A DNA stretch of 64,000 bases from Epiperipatus broadwayi (Eukaryota; Onychophora; Udeonychophora; Euonychophora; Peripatidae): NCBI GenBank assembly GCA_028023455.1, contig JAQFVV010006231.1:1757478-1821477 (forward strand), written 5' to 3'. The position numbers and the translations under genes were made by a program. The notes beneath the pieces are model-generated. The model ran no database searches. It had not been told where the DNA came from and saw only the letters and a program-made list of their open reading frames with translations. Below, in pieces: positions 12,747 to 26,600 of the stretch (position 1 is the stretch's first letter; each line of letters opens with the position of its first letter).

Positions 12747-14947
12747 TATTAATTATCTATGACAAAAAGGTAAAAATATATCTTTTATGAATAACATAAC
12801 TAATATAATTATTAATTGCTTACTCGATAACTATAAATTCTTTTAAAAAAACAATTCTATAATCTGAATAAAAGAATGAAAGCCTTGAAATAAAAATATA
12901 ACTGATAAAGTCATTACAGAGTCAAAGGTAGTTATACCCTTTCTATCATCTTCTTATGCAAGATTCTATATGATGATTTAGCTTAGCAATCATCAGTTTG
13001 AATTCACTACTACTTCAAAAAACAAGTACAATTTGATATTGTGACTTTAAAAAAATTCCCCATTTTGGAATCGATAAGATTTGATGTTATGAAAGCAATA
13101 TATCTTCATTATAAAATAAAATAAGATACATGTAAAACTATAAATTTTATTCACTATGAAATTAAAAAATCGTTGATCACATAAATTAGTAGTAAATAGA
13201 TCTAAACATAAATTTAAAAGCTTTATATTAGTTAAAATATAATTTACTTAATTAATTTTATTTAATTTTTTTGTAATATTAGAATTGCTATCTTATCTAA
13301 ATATTTAATAGCAAATGTAAAATCATGTTATGATGCAGTTTTAATAAATGCATAAAGTGATTAAAAACAAATTTACAAATGTGTAATGTTATCTTAAATT
13401 GTTTTACACTTTTTTTTTTGTCTAATGGGATATCAACCTTAATGACATCATTTTAATACAGCCATTGCTAAAGGTAAAGTATTCAAAATTACTACTAAAA
13501 AGCACAGCAACTATAATTTTATATTAAAAAATTATTTATATACTATATTTACATACAAATTTTATATTTTTCTATTGGATATTCAAAGTTAATGATGTAA
13601 AGCTGAATCCATGATAACAAGTTAACTGTTTTTTAAATACAAGAAGCTATTATAATTTGCCCTTTTTATCTATATACCAGATTGTTTTATGATAATGGGT
13701 TTTGGGGGAAAATTGCTTTTATTATCTGAGTTTAAAATGCAATTTAACATTCTCCAAAAATTAGTTTTAATAATAACCATATTCCAAATAAAAACAGATA
13801 TGTAATTTTCTTTTCTTATAATTGTCAAAATTATTAGACATATTTTAACTATTTTAAATAAATGAAATAAAATGGACTTTTAAAACATTTTAGTTAAAGA
13901 TAATTTATTTGTAAGGTGAATCGTGAGAAATTATCTCCCAAGAAAAAAAAAAAGCAAACATCTAATAAATTGTCACAAAACTACTCCTTTAATTAAGAAT
14001 ATATATGTTTTGTTCCTGAAAGTGGGCTAATATAAGCTGTAGTATATTAATTCCAAGTGGTAATATTTTATCAACAGATATTATTTCTTGCCCTCACAAA
14101 ATAACCAATTGAATTTTTTTATTTTTAATTTAAATGATTAGGAAACATTTTTATTTATTTTGAATGATTTCTTAAAATGTTTTTATATTGATTATTTAAT
14201 TTCTTTAGAAGAGAATATTGGACTCCTGCTTGAAATTTTGAAAAAAAAATGTTCCTTTCAGTTTTTAAAAGGGCCTCATAGTATTGTGGTACTGCATCTG
14301 TGGGCCAGAGACTTGGGTTCAGATTTGAGTTGGGTGAATTTATATCTTTCCAATCACTAATAGACAGAAATTTTTATTGAAGAAGCTGGTTCAAAGCCAA
14401 CCTAACTAACCATCTAACAATGATCAGTAAATAAATATCCAGCAATTTTGAATTGGTCGGATGAATGACAATATACTTACTATATATATATTCAAGTTTT
14501 TGAAAATGCATCATATTGCAAACATGAACCAGTATAGAAACTTTCACTATACCTGCATTTCATAAATAACCTTTGTTCATTAAGAAGCTAGAAATACAAA
14601 ATATCTGAATTTCTATACCCAGGTTGATAACCGACATTTTTTATTATGCCACTTTCTTACAAGGTAAGGACTGGTTTCGATTTCTTTTTATATATGCAAT
14701 TAACAATATGATGCAGCTACTTCATGAATGGTGGAAAAATTCAACAATTCTGTGAACCTTGAGTCTATAAACTCATCCTTCTTTCTGGTTTATCAATTTT
14801 AACTTTTTTAAAACAATTTAAATTTTAGCAAAGCATAGTAAAGATAGACATTTTTAATATTGAAAGAATTACTTTGTTTTCTATATTAGATTTTAAAAAA
14901 ATCTTATTTCATTTACTCATTAGTTTTTCAGTCATAAACTTAGATTG

Positions 14948-14950
<3 letters not shown>
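12747..14950. other. AT-rich intergenic DNA, one possible tRNA-like fragment
   Basis: The only structure noticed is near 14,270-14,335, where TAGTATTGTGGTACTGCATC followed by TTGGGTTCAGATTTG looks like a worn tRNA-derived SINE head. Support is weak. Confidence 0.5.
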
Positions 14951-17399
<2,449 letters not shown>

Positions 17400-17887
17400 C
17401 GGTACTGTGGTTATTAGAGCTGCGACATGATCGTTTAATCATTAAATTAATTAGGTTATTAAATCAAAAACATATTTTAAAATCTACATTTAAAAAAAAT
17501 ATATATATAAAGCATTAATGTGAAGAATAGTTAAAATGCATGTTTAAATCAAATTGAGTGTGTGTTTGCATGTGCATATTCTGCATAATCTATTTTAATA
17601 CACTGTACAGGCTTACACCTGCATTTATATATATGCAATATATGCGGGATTCGAACTCAGACTTTCACATGACCTACAACTCTCAGTGCCATCTTATATT
17701 GCTGACTTACCTGATCACACACATTGAAAAACACTAAACATCACACGATCACCATCTCATATTAGCACATAATTGTAACAAGGCAAAACTGTCCATACAA
17801 TCCTGCCACCCTATGCCAATCAGAACAATCAATGGATGCCAGAAGGCCTGTGCACAAAATCCCTACCTAATGCCTACTCATCCAATA

Positions 17888-17929
17888 TCCCCAGACTAGT
17901 TTCTGGCTTGTGGCCATCATCAGTGAGGA
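17888..17929 (-). ncRNA. hammerhead ribozyme motif B1 (complete core)
   Basis: On the minus strand: stem I TCCTCA with TGGGGA; core CTGATGA; stem II TGGC, loop CACAA, GCCA; GAAA; self-complementary stem III ACTAGT; then C, giving a GTC cleavage site between 17,894 and 17,893. Stem I continues after an internal loop (GGC opposite TA) with six more pairs, ATCCAA at 17,933-17,938 with TTGGAT at 17,880-17,885. All invariant core bases are present. Confidence 0.88.
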
Positions 17930-18626
17930 GCCTTGGATCTGAGAGCACTGCACCTAGATCTTAGGATCCAATGCAACCCTCCAGCAACCACCTTTTATCT
18001 CCATTTAACTACAAAACTATGGGAATGAAATTGAAAACACAGACAACATTTTCAATCTAAGCTCAATAGCTTATATAGTCATATAGGTCCAAACTCAATT
18101 CAGTACCCATACATTTTGGTGGCTTTGGCTCTTTAACAACCACATCCACCACTACCCTATTAGGCAGGATTGGTGTTAAACCACTAAACACCACATGATC
18201 ACCATCTCATATTAGCACATAATTGTTATTAAACAAGGCAAAACTCTCTCCATACAGTAGTGGCATCCATTGGTTGCTCTGATTGGCACAAGGTGGCACT
18301 ACTGTATGGAGAGTTTTGCCTTGTTTAATAACAATTATGTGCTAATATGAGATGGTGATCGTGTGATGTTTAGTGGTTTAACACCAATCCTGCCTAATAG
18401 GATAGTGGTGGCTGTGGTCGTTAAAGAGCCAAAGTTACCAAAATGTATGGGTACTGAATTGAGTTCGGACCCATATGACTATATAAGCTATTGAGCTTAG
18501 ATTGAAAATGTTGATGTGTTTTCAATTTCATTCTCATAGTTTTGTAGTTAAGTGGAGATAAAAGGTGGTTTCTGGAGGGTTGCAATGGATCCTAAGATCT
18601 AGATGCAGTGCTCTCAGATCCAAGGC

Positions 18627-18668
18627 TCCTCACTAATGATAGCCACAAGCCAGAAACTAGTCTGGGGA
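18627..18668 (+). ncRNA. hammerhead ribozyme motif B2 (core mutated)
   Basis: Same layout as B1 on the plus strand, but the core reads CTAATGA: the essential G5 is A. Stem II has one disturbed pair (TAGC with GCCA). GAAA, ACTAGT, the C and both parts of stem I are intact. Predicted inactive. Confidence 0.82.
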
Positions 18669-18806
18669 TATTGGATGAGTAGGCATTAGATGGGGATTTT
18701 GTTCACAGGCCTCCTGCCATCTATTGATTGCTCTGATTGGCACAGAATGGCACTACTGTATGCAGAGACTTTTGCCTTGTTTAACACATTGAAAAGATAA
18801 ACAATC

Positions 18807-18850
18807 ACCAATATACGTATTTCGTGCTAAACCAGCACTCATCAGTTGGT
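18807..18850 (-). ncRNA. hammerhead ribozyme motif A2 (complete core)
   Basis: On the minus strand: ACCAA, CTGATGA, stem II GTGCT with AGCAC around loop GGTTT (five perfect pairs), GAAA, self-complementary ATACGTAT, then A and TTGGT. Predicted cleavage is after ATA, between 18,812 and 18,811. Stem I extends past a three-base TGA bulge: GGTAATC upstream pairs with GATTGTT downstream, and GATG with TATC beyond. All invariant bases are present; this is the best preserved family A ribozyme here. Confidence 0.9.
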
Positions 18851-18921
18851 TCAGATTACCATCTCCACACATATATACAATTAGTACTCAGCTTTATATT
18901 AAGATAACCAATCTTCATACT

Positions 18922-18960
18922 TTAATGAGTGCTCGTTTAGCACAAAATACATATATTGGT
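18922..18960 (+). ncRNA. hammerhead ribozyme motif A3 (decayed, truncated)
   Basis: Stem II GTGCT/AGCAC, the stem III region TACATATA and TTGGT are recognisable, but the core reads TTAATGA and AAAA, and the upstream stem I strand is missing because the copy begins here at the inverted junction. Predicted inactive. Confidence 0.7.
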
Positions 18961-19504
18961 GATTATTTATCCTTTCAACATGTGTGATCAGTGAGTCAGC
19001 AGTATAAGATGGCACTGAGAGTGTAGGTCATGTAAAAGTCAGAGTTTGAATCCCGCATATATTTCATATATAAATGCAGGTGTAAGCCTGTACAATGTAT
19101 TAAAATAGATTATCCAGAATATGCACGTGCAAACACACACTCAATTTGATTTAAACACGCATTTTAACTATTCTTCATATTAATGCTTTTCATATTTTTT
19201 TTTGTTAAATTGTTTTTTAAAATATTTTTTTTGATTTAATAACCTAATTAATTTAATGATTAAACGACTATAAATTCTTTATGTGCAGCTCTAATACCAC
19301 AGTACCAAAAAAACTAACAGGTAATTACGATTGCAATTTCAGCAGTAGCGTTCCTTATTTCTATTATTGTATCAACTTTTAAAGTTTATACCCCAAACCA
19401 TTAAGATTTTTAATTAACATTATAATTTTATACAGACAATGGAAGCCATCACATTGAATTTACAATCTATAATAAATTCTTAATATAAATTTTAAATAAC
19501 ATTA

Positions 19505-19770
19505 ATAATAAACAAGGCAAAAACTCTCCATACAGTAGTGCCATCCTGTGCCAACCAGAGTAATCATTGGATGCCAGAAGACTTGTGCATAAAATCCCTA
19601 TCTAATGCCTACTCATCCAATATCCCCAGACTAGTTTCAGGCTTGTGGCCTTCGTCAGTGAGGAATTCTGAGAGCACTACACCTAGATCTTAGGATCTAA
19701 TGCAACCCTCCAACAACCACCTTTTATCTCTACTTAACTATAAAACTATGAGAATGAAATTGAAAACACA
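19505..19770 (-). mobile_element. family B repeat, truncated single arm
   Basis: Minus-strand copy of about 60 percent of the unit, from the ACTCTCCATACAGTAGTGCC end through the ribozyme to TTGAAAACACA. It carries ribozyme B3. It is only about 200 bp from the family A palindrome. Confidence 0.8.
19623..19664 (-). ncRNA. hammerhead ribozyme motif B3 (complete core)
   Basis: TCCTCA, core CTGACGA (position 7 may be any base), stem II AGGC, loop CACAA, GCCT with four full pairs, GAAA, ACTAGT, C and TGGGGA. The GTC site predicts cleavage between 19,629 and 19,628. Compared with B1, the stem II closing pair has changed on both sides (T-A to A-T), a compensatory change. The distal half of stem I is deleted on one side (ATCCAAGGC is missing). 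Confidence 0.88.
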
Positions 19771-21071
19771 AAAATATTTTCATATTTGACATATATAAAA
19801 TAAAATGTATATAGATATTTTTTTTATATATAATAATGAAGTCTCTTTTAAAATGTTCCAAAGCAGATATAAAAAAAAAAATGTTTATACTTACAGTCCT
19901 TGCAGACAACTAATTAAAAAACATGCGTTTTAATGCAAGAACTCTTTTATCAAATATTAGTTCAAAATATGCATATTTTGTTTCCCTTTTGCCTGAGAAA
20001 CTCAGGCAAATTATATACAGTGGTTAATAGACAATTCCAGGAGTCATTAATCCGAACCTTGTCACATTTGTTTCCAAAATTAAGACTAAGGCTTTTATTT
20101 TCCTTTCTAAAGTAAGTGTGACCAGGAGAATTCATATTACGCCTTCTGAAATTATTGAAGACTGGATGAGTGTGATCTTTAGTAGGTTTACATGGACATT
20201 ATTTAATTACCTCCCCTCCCCTTTTTGTAAGATAAAAAAAAAAACAATTTGTTTTCAAATTCAGTCAAGTCTCTTTTTTTTAGTACTGCCTCTGCATGTA
20301 GTTAACACAGAAATGATCTAGAAAATCTTTTCACTTCATTCTTTCTAATTCTGACCAATCAAAAGTCATTCTTATATCTGCACTAATTAATTCTTATAGA
20401 TATAAAACATTCCAAACTTTTAATTATTTTTTTAAAAAAAACTTGAGACTTCATTGTTAACATCATCAATAAATAAACACATTTTTATATATATGACTTT
20501 ATATCAATATATACACACATACTTAGGAAATTTCAATTATTTTCATTTAATAATGAATGTCCATTTAATAACTCTTAATAACTTTTTTTTTCTATAAACC
20601 TTGTCAACTGTCTCCCTCATTAATCTAATCTGAAATATATTATTTCAATATAGATAGCAAATGTAATGTGTTTGCTTTATTTGAATATACTTTCTGAATG
20701 AATCAATTTTTACATACACATCACATAAAATTACTGATGTAATCCAGTTCTGATCTTTATGTATATATATTCTCGTTTTAGAGGTGTTTCATAAGTTTTT
20801 TTAATATGTAAATAATCTGGCTATAATTATGATTCATTAAATAAGTATCAAAAAAGAAAATTTTTCTATTGTCTCTTAATCCCAAAATAATTTTTCATTG
20901 CATCTATTTTCTTCATTTATAATTTTAAGATTTTTATATTCGTGATCTAAAAGCAGAGCAAAGACACTGTAAATGCAAAATATTTAAATTTTGAATGAAC
21001 AATTGCCTAAATTATTTTTATTCAAATATAAGTATATCATCTATACTAAACTTACTGTAATTAGAAGCAAA
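19771..21071. other. AT-rich intergenic DNA, nothing recognised
   Basis: Two frames of 60 and 67 codons at 19,933-20,321 show no domain. Confidence 0.65.
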
Positions 21072-21210
21072 CTTAAACTCAGACTTTTTATCTTCCTACA
21101 GCTATGCACTAACATCTTATATATATTGGAGATCATCATGTGTAACAGTTGTACAAAATCGAGTGCATAGCTGTAGGTAGATTGAAAGTTTGAATTAAAG
21201 TCCCTTCTAA
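21072..21210. repeat. small palindrome with family A-like tRNA-type arms
   Basis: CTACAGCTATGCAC near 21,097 and GTGCATAGCTGTAG near 21,163 are inverted, flanked by further inverted text (TTAAACTCAGACTTTTTATC and GATTGAAAGTTTGAATTAAA). The ends resemble the tRNA-like segment of family A, so this may be a short inverted pair lacking the ribozyme. Confidence 0.5.
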
Positions 21211-23199
21211 CTAAATTATTTTTGCAAATTTATTTATGACTTTCAAGAGTTAATAGATTGTGTATTTAATTTAAAATCAGTTCTCTAGAAAATTCATTAT
21301 AAAATAAGATATATATGTTATAAAATATCTACCTTCTGGACTGTAAAATGCAATAAAAGCTTGCAATACCACTTGCTTTAATTCTCCAAGTCCTTAAGCA
21401 TCACTAATGACAAATCATAGATGTGTTTTGTATATTTACAGCTGATGAAGGGATTTGGTTGTAACTAATACATTATTTTATAACTCAATGCACAAAGATT
21501 TGAAAATCAGTTATCATTGTATGTTTCTAGCTTATTAATTTTTTTGATTCCAATATACTTTCCTATTAGCACAATATGTACTTCTGATCAAAATAACAAA
21601 AGTTCTCAAAATACTATCAAAACAATCTATATTTTTGTTCCCAGTATTTGAAAATATTTAATTAGCTTTTTAAAAAAATGTAATTATTTAATATTTATAA
21701 GAGGAAAAACTGTTTTAAATGTAATTTAAAATTATAAAAATTTAACATTGTGGAATTGATAAAAAAAATTTCTTATAAATAAAATTAGCATCAAAATATC
21801 AAAAGTCATTGAAATTTTTTTACTGTATCATTGTTTTCTGTAATATTTTTAATTGTTGTTTACAAATAGTTACATTTATTTTGTTCATTATTAAAGCACT
21901 TATTTAATATTTATGAAAGGAAAACATGTTTTAAACTATAAAAATTTAATAATGTGTAATTTATATTTTAAAAAAAAAAATTCACTGAATAAGATTTTAT
22001 GCAACAGTTTCTTCATTTTAAAGTTTTCCTTCTAGTGGTGATATTGTTCACTTCAATTTTTAAAAAATTTGAATAAATCCTTCGAACTACCTATATAAAA
22101 GTATTTTCATTTAATTTATAGTCAGTACTGACTTCGTATCTACAGCAAGTAAATAATACTAGCATCTATTTCCACTCCAATAAATATTCCAATTTTTTTA
22201 TTAATTAAATGAAGTGTTGAATTAATATGTGATACAAAAATGCTGTCTTCATAGTCTATAATTTCCAAATTAGGAAATACCAACAACTTATAAAAGTCAT
22301 ATTTCTTGAATTTCTTTGGTTTTAAACATCTTCATATATATTTCACAACACGTCTAGAGACTAAGTGATGAAACACTTGTAAAATAGAAAATAAATTTGC
22401 GACTTAAATGTCAATCATATATATATAATATAAAAAAGATTTTTTAGTACATTACTATTATATAAAAACTTAGGATAATTTTCTTCATGTTGAAGTTCAT
22501 CATTTAATTATGAATGAAATAAGCATTGTAATCAATATATATAAACAATCAGGCATACTAATGGAAAGTTTAATGCTTTCATTGGATAGAATAATTTCCA
22601 TTTGTCAGGTGAGGTGTTTGTTAATCATAATATCCATATCAATGCGATATGGAACATTAACATGTTTGTATTCTCTAATTAGGCTTTTTATGTATGTCAG
22701 TAGAATATATTCATTTAATTAAATTGAAATATACAAATAGCATAGGACAATTTGTTATACATTTTTACCATTCTTTTTATATCAAAAACTTTAGTGTTCT
22801 TTCATGCACATGAAGAAATTTTAGATAGCAGTAGCATAAGAATAGTGATAAAGAGTTAATGGCAATTGGATAGAAAAATAACAGGATTATTTATGATCAA
22901 TATATTTTTTACCTTCTGATTGTTACATACTTCAATTCTTTAATAGTGAATAATATTTTTGATTTGTATTAATGAAATTTATTTATAGCATATAAGAAAT
23001 TAATTTTCAGTATCTTTTTTAAAAAATACAGTAAAATAAATCTTTTGAAAACCTGTAGATGAATAAGAATGAAAAAATACTGAAAAATTCCAAAAAATAA
23101 AGGTACTTTATTCTTCTAAATGCAAAAGTATTGTAAAAATTCATTCATTATTTTTTCAATGTTATTAAGTGCCATTTTTAATTTATTTCTTAAAATAAT
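21211..23199. other. AT-rich intergenic DNA, nothing recognised
   Basis: No structured repeat or protein-like frame seen. Confidence 0.65.
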
Positions 23200-23299
23200 T
23201 AGAGAGGATTTGAACCCAAACTTTCAAGTTCTCTTCAGTCATCCACTCCATCTTATATAACACACATGACCACATACATTTGAAAAAGATAAATAATCT

Positions 23300-23338
23300 C
23301 CTATATATATTGTGCTGAACCATCACCCATCAGTTGGT
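23300..23338 (-). ncRNA. hammerhead ribozyme relic A4
   Basis: ACCAA and CTGATGG, then GTGAT, GGTTC, AGCAC; GAAA is replaced by AATA, and the last core A by G. Recognisable by position within the repeat; predicted inactive. Confidence 0.6.
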
Positions 23339-23510
23339 CCAGATTATCATCTCCTACACATATATATGATCAGATTTTCAATGATATGGACAGTTGAAGA
23401 GTTGGAAAGTGGAGAAGATTGAAGCCTGTCCATTAAAGTTTGAAGATTTGCTATTTTAATATAAACCAAGCACTGATTATATACATATATGTGGGAGATG
23501 ATGATCTGGA

Positions 23511-23540
23511 CTAACTGATGAGTGCTGGTTCAGCATGAAA
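23511..23540 (+). ncRNA. hammerhead ribozyme relic A5
   Basis: CTAA, CTGATGA, stem II GTGCT with AGCAT around GGTTC, and GAAA are present, but stem III and the cleavage site have been deleted. It cannot cleave itself. Confidence 0.65.
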
Positions 23541-23655
23541 GATCATTTATCTTTTTCATATGTATGTGGTCATGTATATTGGTTGTATACGATGGAATGG
23601 ATGACTGAAGGGAGATTGAAAGTCTGGGTTCAAATCTCCTACAATTATATCTAGC

Positions 23656-26600
23656 TTAACTATATATACTATATTTGTATCTAAATATTATTAAATAATT
23701 AAAAAAAGAGACTACTACCAATATTTTATTATATGTACAATTTTTATTTCTTTAGCTGAAATATATCACAGTATAAAAGCAATACATGCAAAACAAATAT
23801 AAAATATGAAAATATGAAACAGCTCTTTATAAAATTGTTTACTAATAACTTGAAGTGTTGCTTAAACAGGAAAAAATAGCATGATTGAGAGAATATAAGT
23901 ATATACACTTCATTTACATCAGAAATATTTAGAGGTGGCATAAACAATTTTTCCCTTTAACTTGTTGCAAAAACATAAAAAAGTTGGTTAAACATAATTA
24001 TAAAACATATTTTCGAATATTTAATAACAATAATAAAAAGTTGCTTTTTTTCATTCTAATATACACTTTTTGCAAATACTTCATATGAAAGTGCTGTTGA
24101 TTGTGATAAAATTTGATAATAAATTAGACTATATATGTGTTGATGTAAATAAATTTGTGTGTGTGCATATCTTTTCAGGTACATGTACATAATACATGCA
24201 TACACACACCAAATAATAAAAGCATTAAGTAAAAAAAATAATAAATAAAAATATATAGGAGAAATATGATGTTTGTAAAGTTTGATTGCATATTAGATAT
24301 TTTCTGAAGTAAAAAAAATGAAGTGTCCCTATTAGTTCTGAATACTGAGATGATCACATATTAAGTATCATATCTATTTCTTCCATCTATTACTTAATCA
24401 TTTCACTTACTTGTTTAATACTGTATTTTAAATTCATCAAAGATGTGATTTGGCAGTGAATTATAAAAAATAGTTTTAGCATAAAAATGAAGTTAAGAAT
24501 ACCTATTAAAGGTAACTAAATAGTTTTCCATTCAGGAAATTATATGTTGTTTAAGCACCTTGAACTACTTTCAGTTCTAGAATCTATTACTGCACTGAAC
24601 CACATCCATTCATTTATGCAGATTTTTTTTCTCTGTATTATAAATACAGAGAAAAAATAAAAAATATATAAATTAACTAAAGGAAATGTAAGTAAAAAAA
24701 AAAAAAAGATAACACAATAATTTGTCAACACTACTATTTTTAATAGTTCAATCAGGGGATTAGTTTTCGTCAGAAAATACAGCTGTATTTTCTGATGAAA
24801 ACCAGCCCTCTAGTTGAAATATTAAAAGCTACAATATAGACAAGTAACTGTGTGTTACACACCTATTTAGGAACAGCCAAGTCCAAAAATATTACTATAA
24901 TAATTTGTAAGTCAGATTTCCAAAGAATTATTTAAATGAATTTACAATTAACTTTTCTTTCTTATGTCAATGTGTCTATTTGTCCATTAAAAAAAAAAAA
25001 GGATGTCATTTGCAAGTTCATTTAAATGAGTTTTGGGGATTGGACTTGGTTGTTCTGAGAACATGTTTATAGATTCAATGTTATATGTTTAATATAATCA
25101 TTTGTTTATGGACTTGTTAAAATTGTTAGAATTATATACATAAACAATATTTATAAACATATATACAAACATGGATGCAATAAAATGTCTATCAAAATTG
25201 TTTTTTTTTTTCAATTTATTTATTACGTTTTAAGTTATGTGGCTCTGTGCAGTAATATGACGACAATCCAGCTAAAGAAAGTAAAAAAAAAGTCTTAGTT
25301 CAATCATTTATCTGAAATTATTATGCTCAATCACCAAGAAGGTGCTTGAACATCACATGCTTCTTGAGCAACTAATCATGTAATTACTTTATTTATTTAC
25401 TGTTTACTTTTATAATAATTTAGATGAAAATAGAATGATTATAAAAAATAGTCTGAGAACTTATTTTGTCTTTCAATATGTTATATATTGAGTGACGGTC
25501 GTACTTATATAAGATTAAGTACACAAATGTGTATTTGCACAAATACGTATTCACATAATAAACACAGTTCAATGTATTTGCTAATAACTTTACCATCTAA
25601 AACTATTTTTTATAGTTTCTAATAAAATTTAGAATTTGATGAAATAAAAAATGTAGTGAATAAATACTTATATTTATATACTTTCATGACCAAGTTTGTA
25701 GTAATTTAGGAACTGTTATAAAAATTTATTTTAACTAAAATATTTTGAACTCACAAACATATTGATATGTTTTATTTCTTAGGAAAGTATCAATTATTGA
25801 ATTCCTAGTCAATTTTTCCAAAAACTTGACAAAATGCTAAACTGAACAATTTCCTTATAGGGATGTCTAAAATAATAAATAAAATAATTTAATTTTACTT
25901 TTTCATCTGATTTTTCAAAAGCATATAATTAATTTGTATATAATGTATCATTAAGTTTAAAGTAATATTTAAGTATTATTATTATTTATTTTTACTAGTG
26001 AATTATAAGAGAAAGATTATTGCCATTTGAGTTATAATAAATTATTGCATATTTTAATGTTTTAGCTTTATAGAATCACAATTTTTGCTTTTAAATGTCT
26101 AATCAAAATACAATATCATTTTGCAATAATAATTTGTTATAATAATGCTGCTTTTAAATTATATGACATCATCATTTTATATTTTTTGTCAATAAGTACT
26201 CAGTAGCTTAGTTCTAAAAATGCTGCAATGTTATTTTGTTTTCATTGTTTACAATATTCAAGTGTTTAACTTAACTCTGGAAATTTTTCAAATATTATAA
26301 AATTATTCTATCTGTATACTGCATACATATTTTTGTGTTAACTAAATGACATTTATGTTTAGTGCTTGTAATTAAAAAAAGACATAAATGTCTTATTTTA
26401 AATGATGAAAATGTCTTATACCTCCATCATTATTTTAAATATAATCAAATTCAGATTGGAAAAATTAGCTTTTAACTTATGTTTATGAATATGTTTTTTG
26501 TTTAATAAGTAGTTAAAGTAAAAATCTTTTTGCTTATGACTGTAATTACTAATTCCTGAAAATAAACAATAAAACATTGTTACTTTCAGAAATTACTAGC

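Larger units (their letters stand above)
17731..18783. mobile_element. family B head-to-head compound element, 1,053 bp
   Basis: Flanked by perfect 12-bp direct repeats ACACATTGAAAA at 17,719-17,730 and 18,784-18,795, and inserted into a family A repeat. The left arm (to about 18,279) reads on the minus strand, the right arm on the plus strand; they are inverted copies of one unit. In each arm the unit starts to repeat: the segment at 17,731-17,836 recurs at 18,184-18,280, and 18,278-18,333 recurs at 18,731-18,784, both with a period of about 453 nt. Each arm holds a hammerhead (B1, B2). No protein is encoded. The tandem period and ribozyme suggest a retrozyme-like RNA intermediate; the inverted pairing is unexplained. 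Confidence 0.85.
17400..19307. mobile_element. family A palindrome, interrupted by a family B compound element
   Basis: Outer arms mirror each other: GGTACTGTGGT near 17,400 with ACCACAGTACC near 19,305, the AATTAATTAGGTTATTAAAT stretch, GAGTGTGTGTTTGCATGTGC, TACACTGTACAGGCTTACAC and the tRNA-like segment (GGGATTCGAACTCAGAC on the left). The minus copy carries ribozyme A2; the plus copy starts near 18,922 inside ribozyme A3. The minus copy was later split by the insertion at 17,731-18,783. Confidence 0.75.
23200..23655. mobile_element. family A head-to-head inverted pair
   Basis: The left arm on the minus strand runs from about 23,361 out to GAGGATTTGAACCC; the right arm on the plus strand runs from about 23,362 to GGGTTCAAATCTCC, so the tRNA-like ends lie outermost. 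The right arm is longer upstream and includes GATCAGATTTTCAATGATAT and GCCTGTCCATTAAAGTTTGA, as at 4.2 kb. The left arm stops just upstream of its ribozyme, like a 5' truncation. Both arms hold ribozyme relics (A4, A5). Confidence 0.78.

Noticed and set aside
21430-21470. CTGATGA at about 21,432 as another hammerhead
   Set aside because: No stem II or GAAA follows, and no paired stem I strand was found.
24766-24806. TCTGATGAAAAC in the 41-bp hairpin as a ribozyme
   Set aside because: The core bases are part of the hairpin stem and the required layout is absent.
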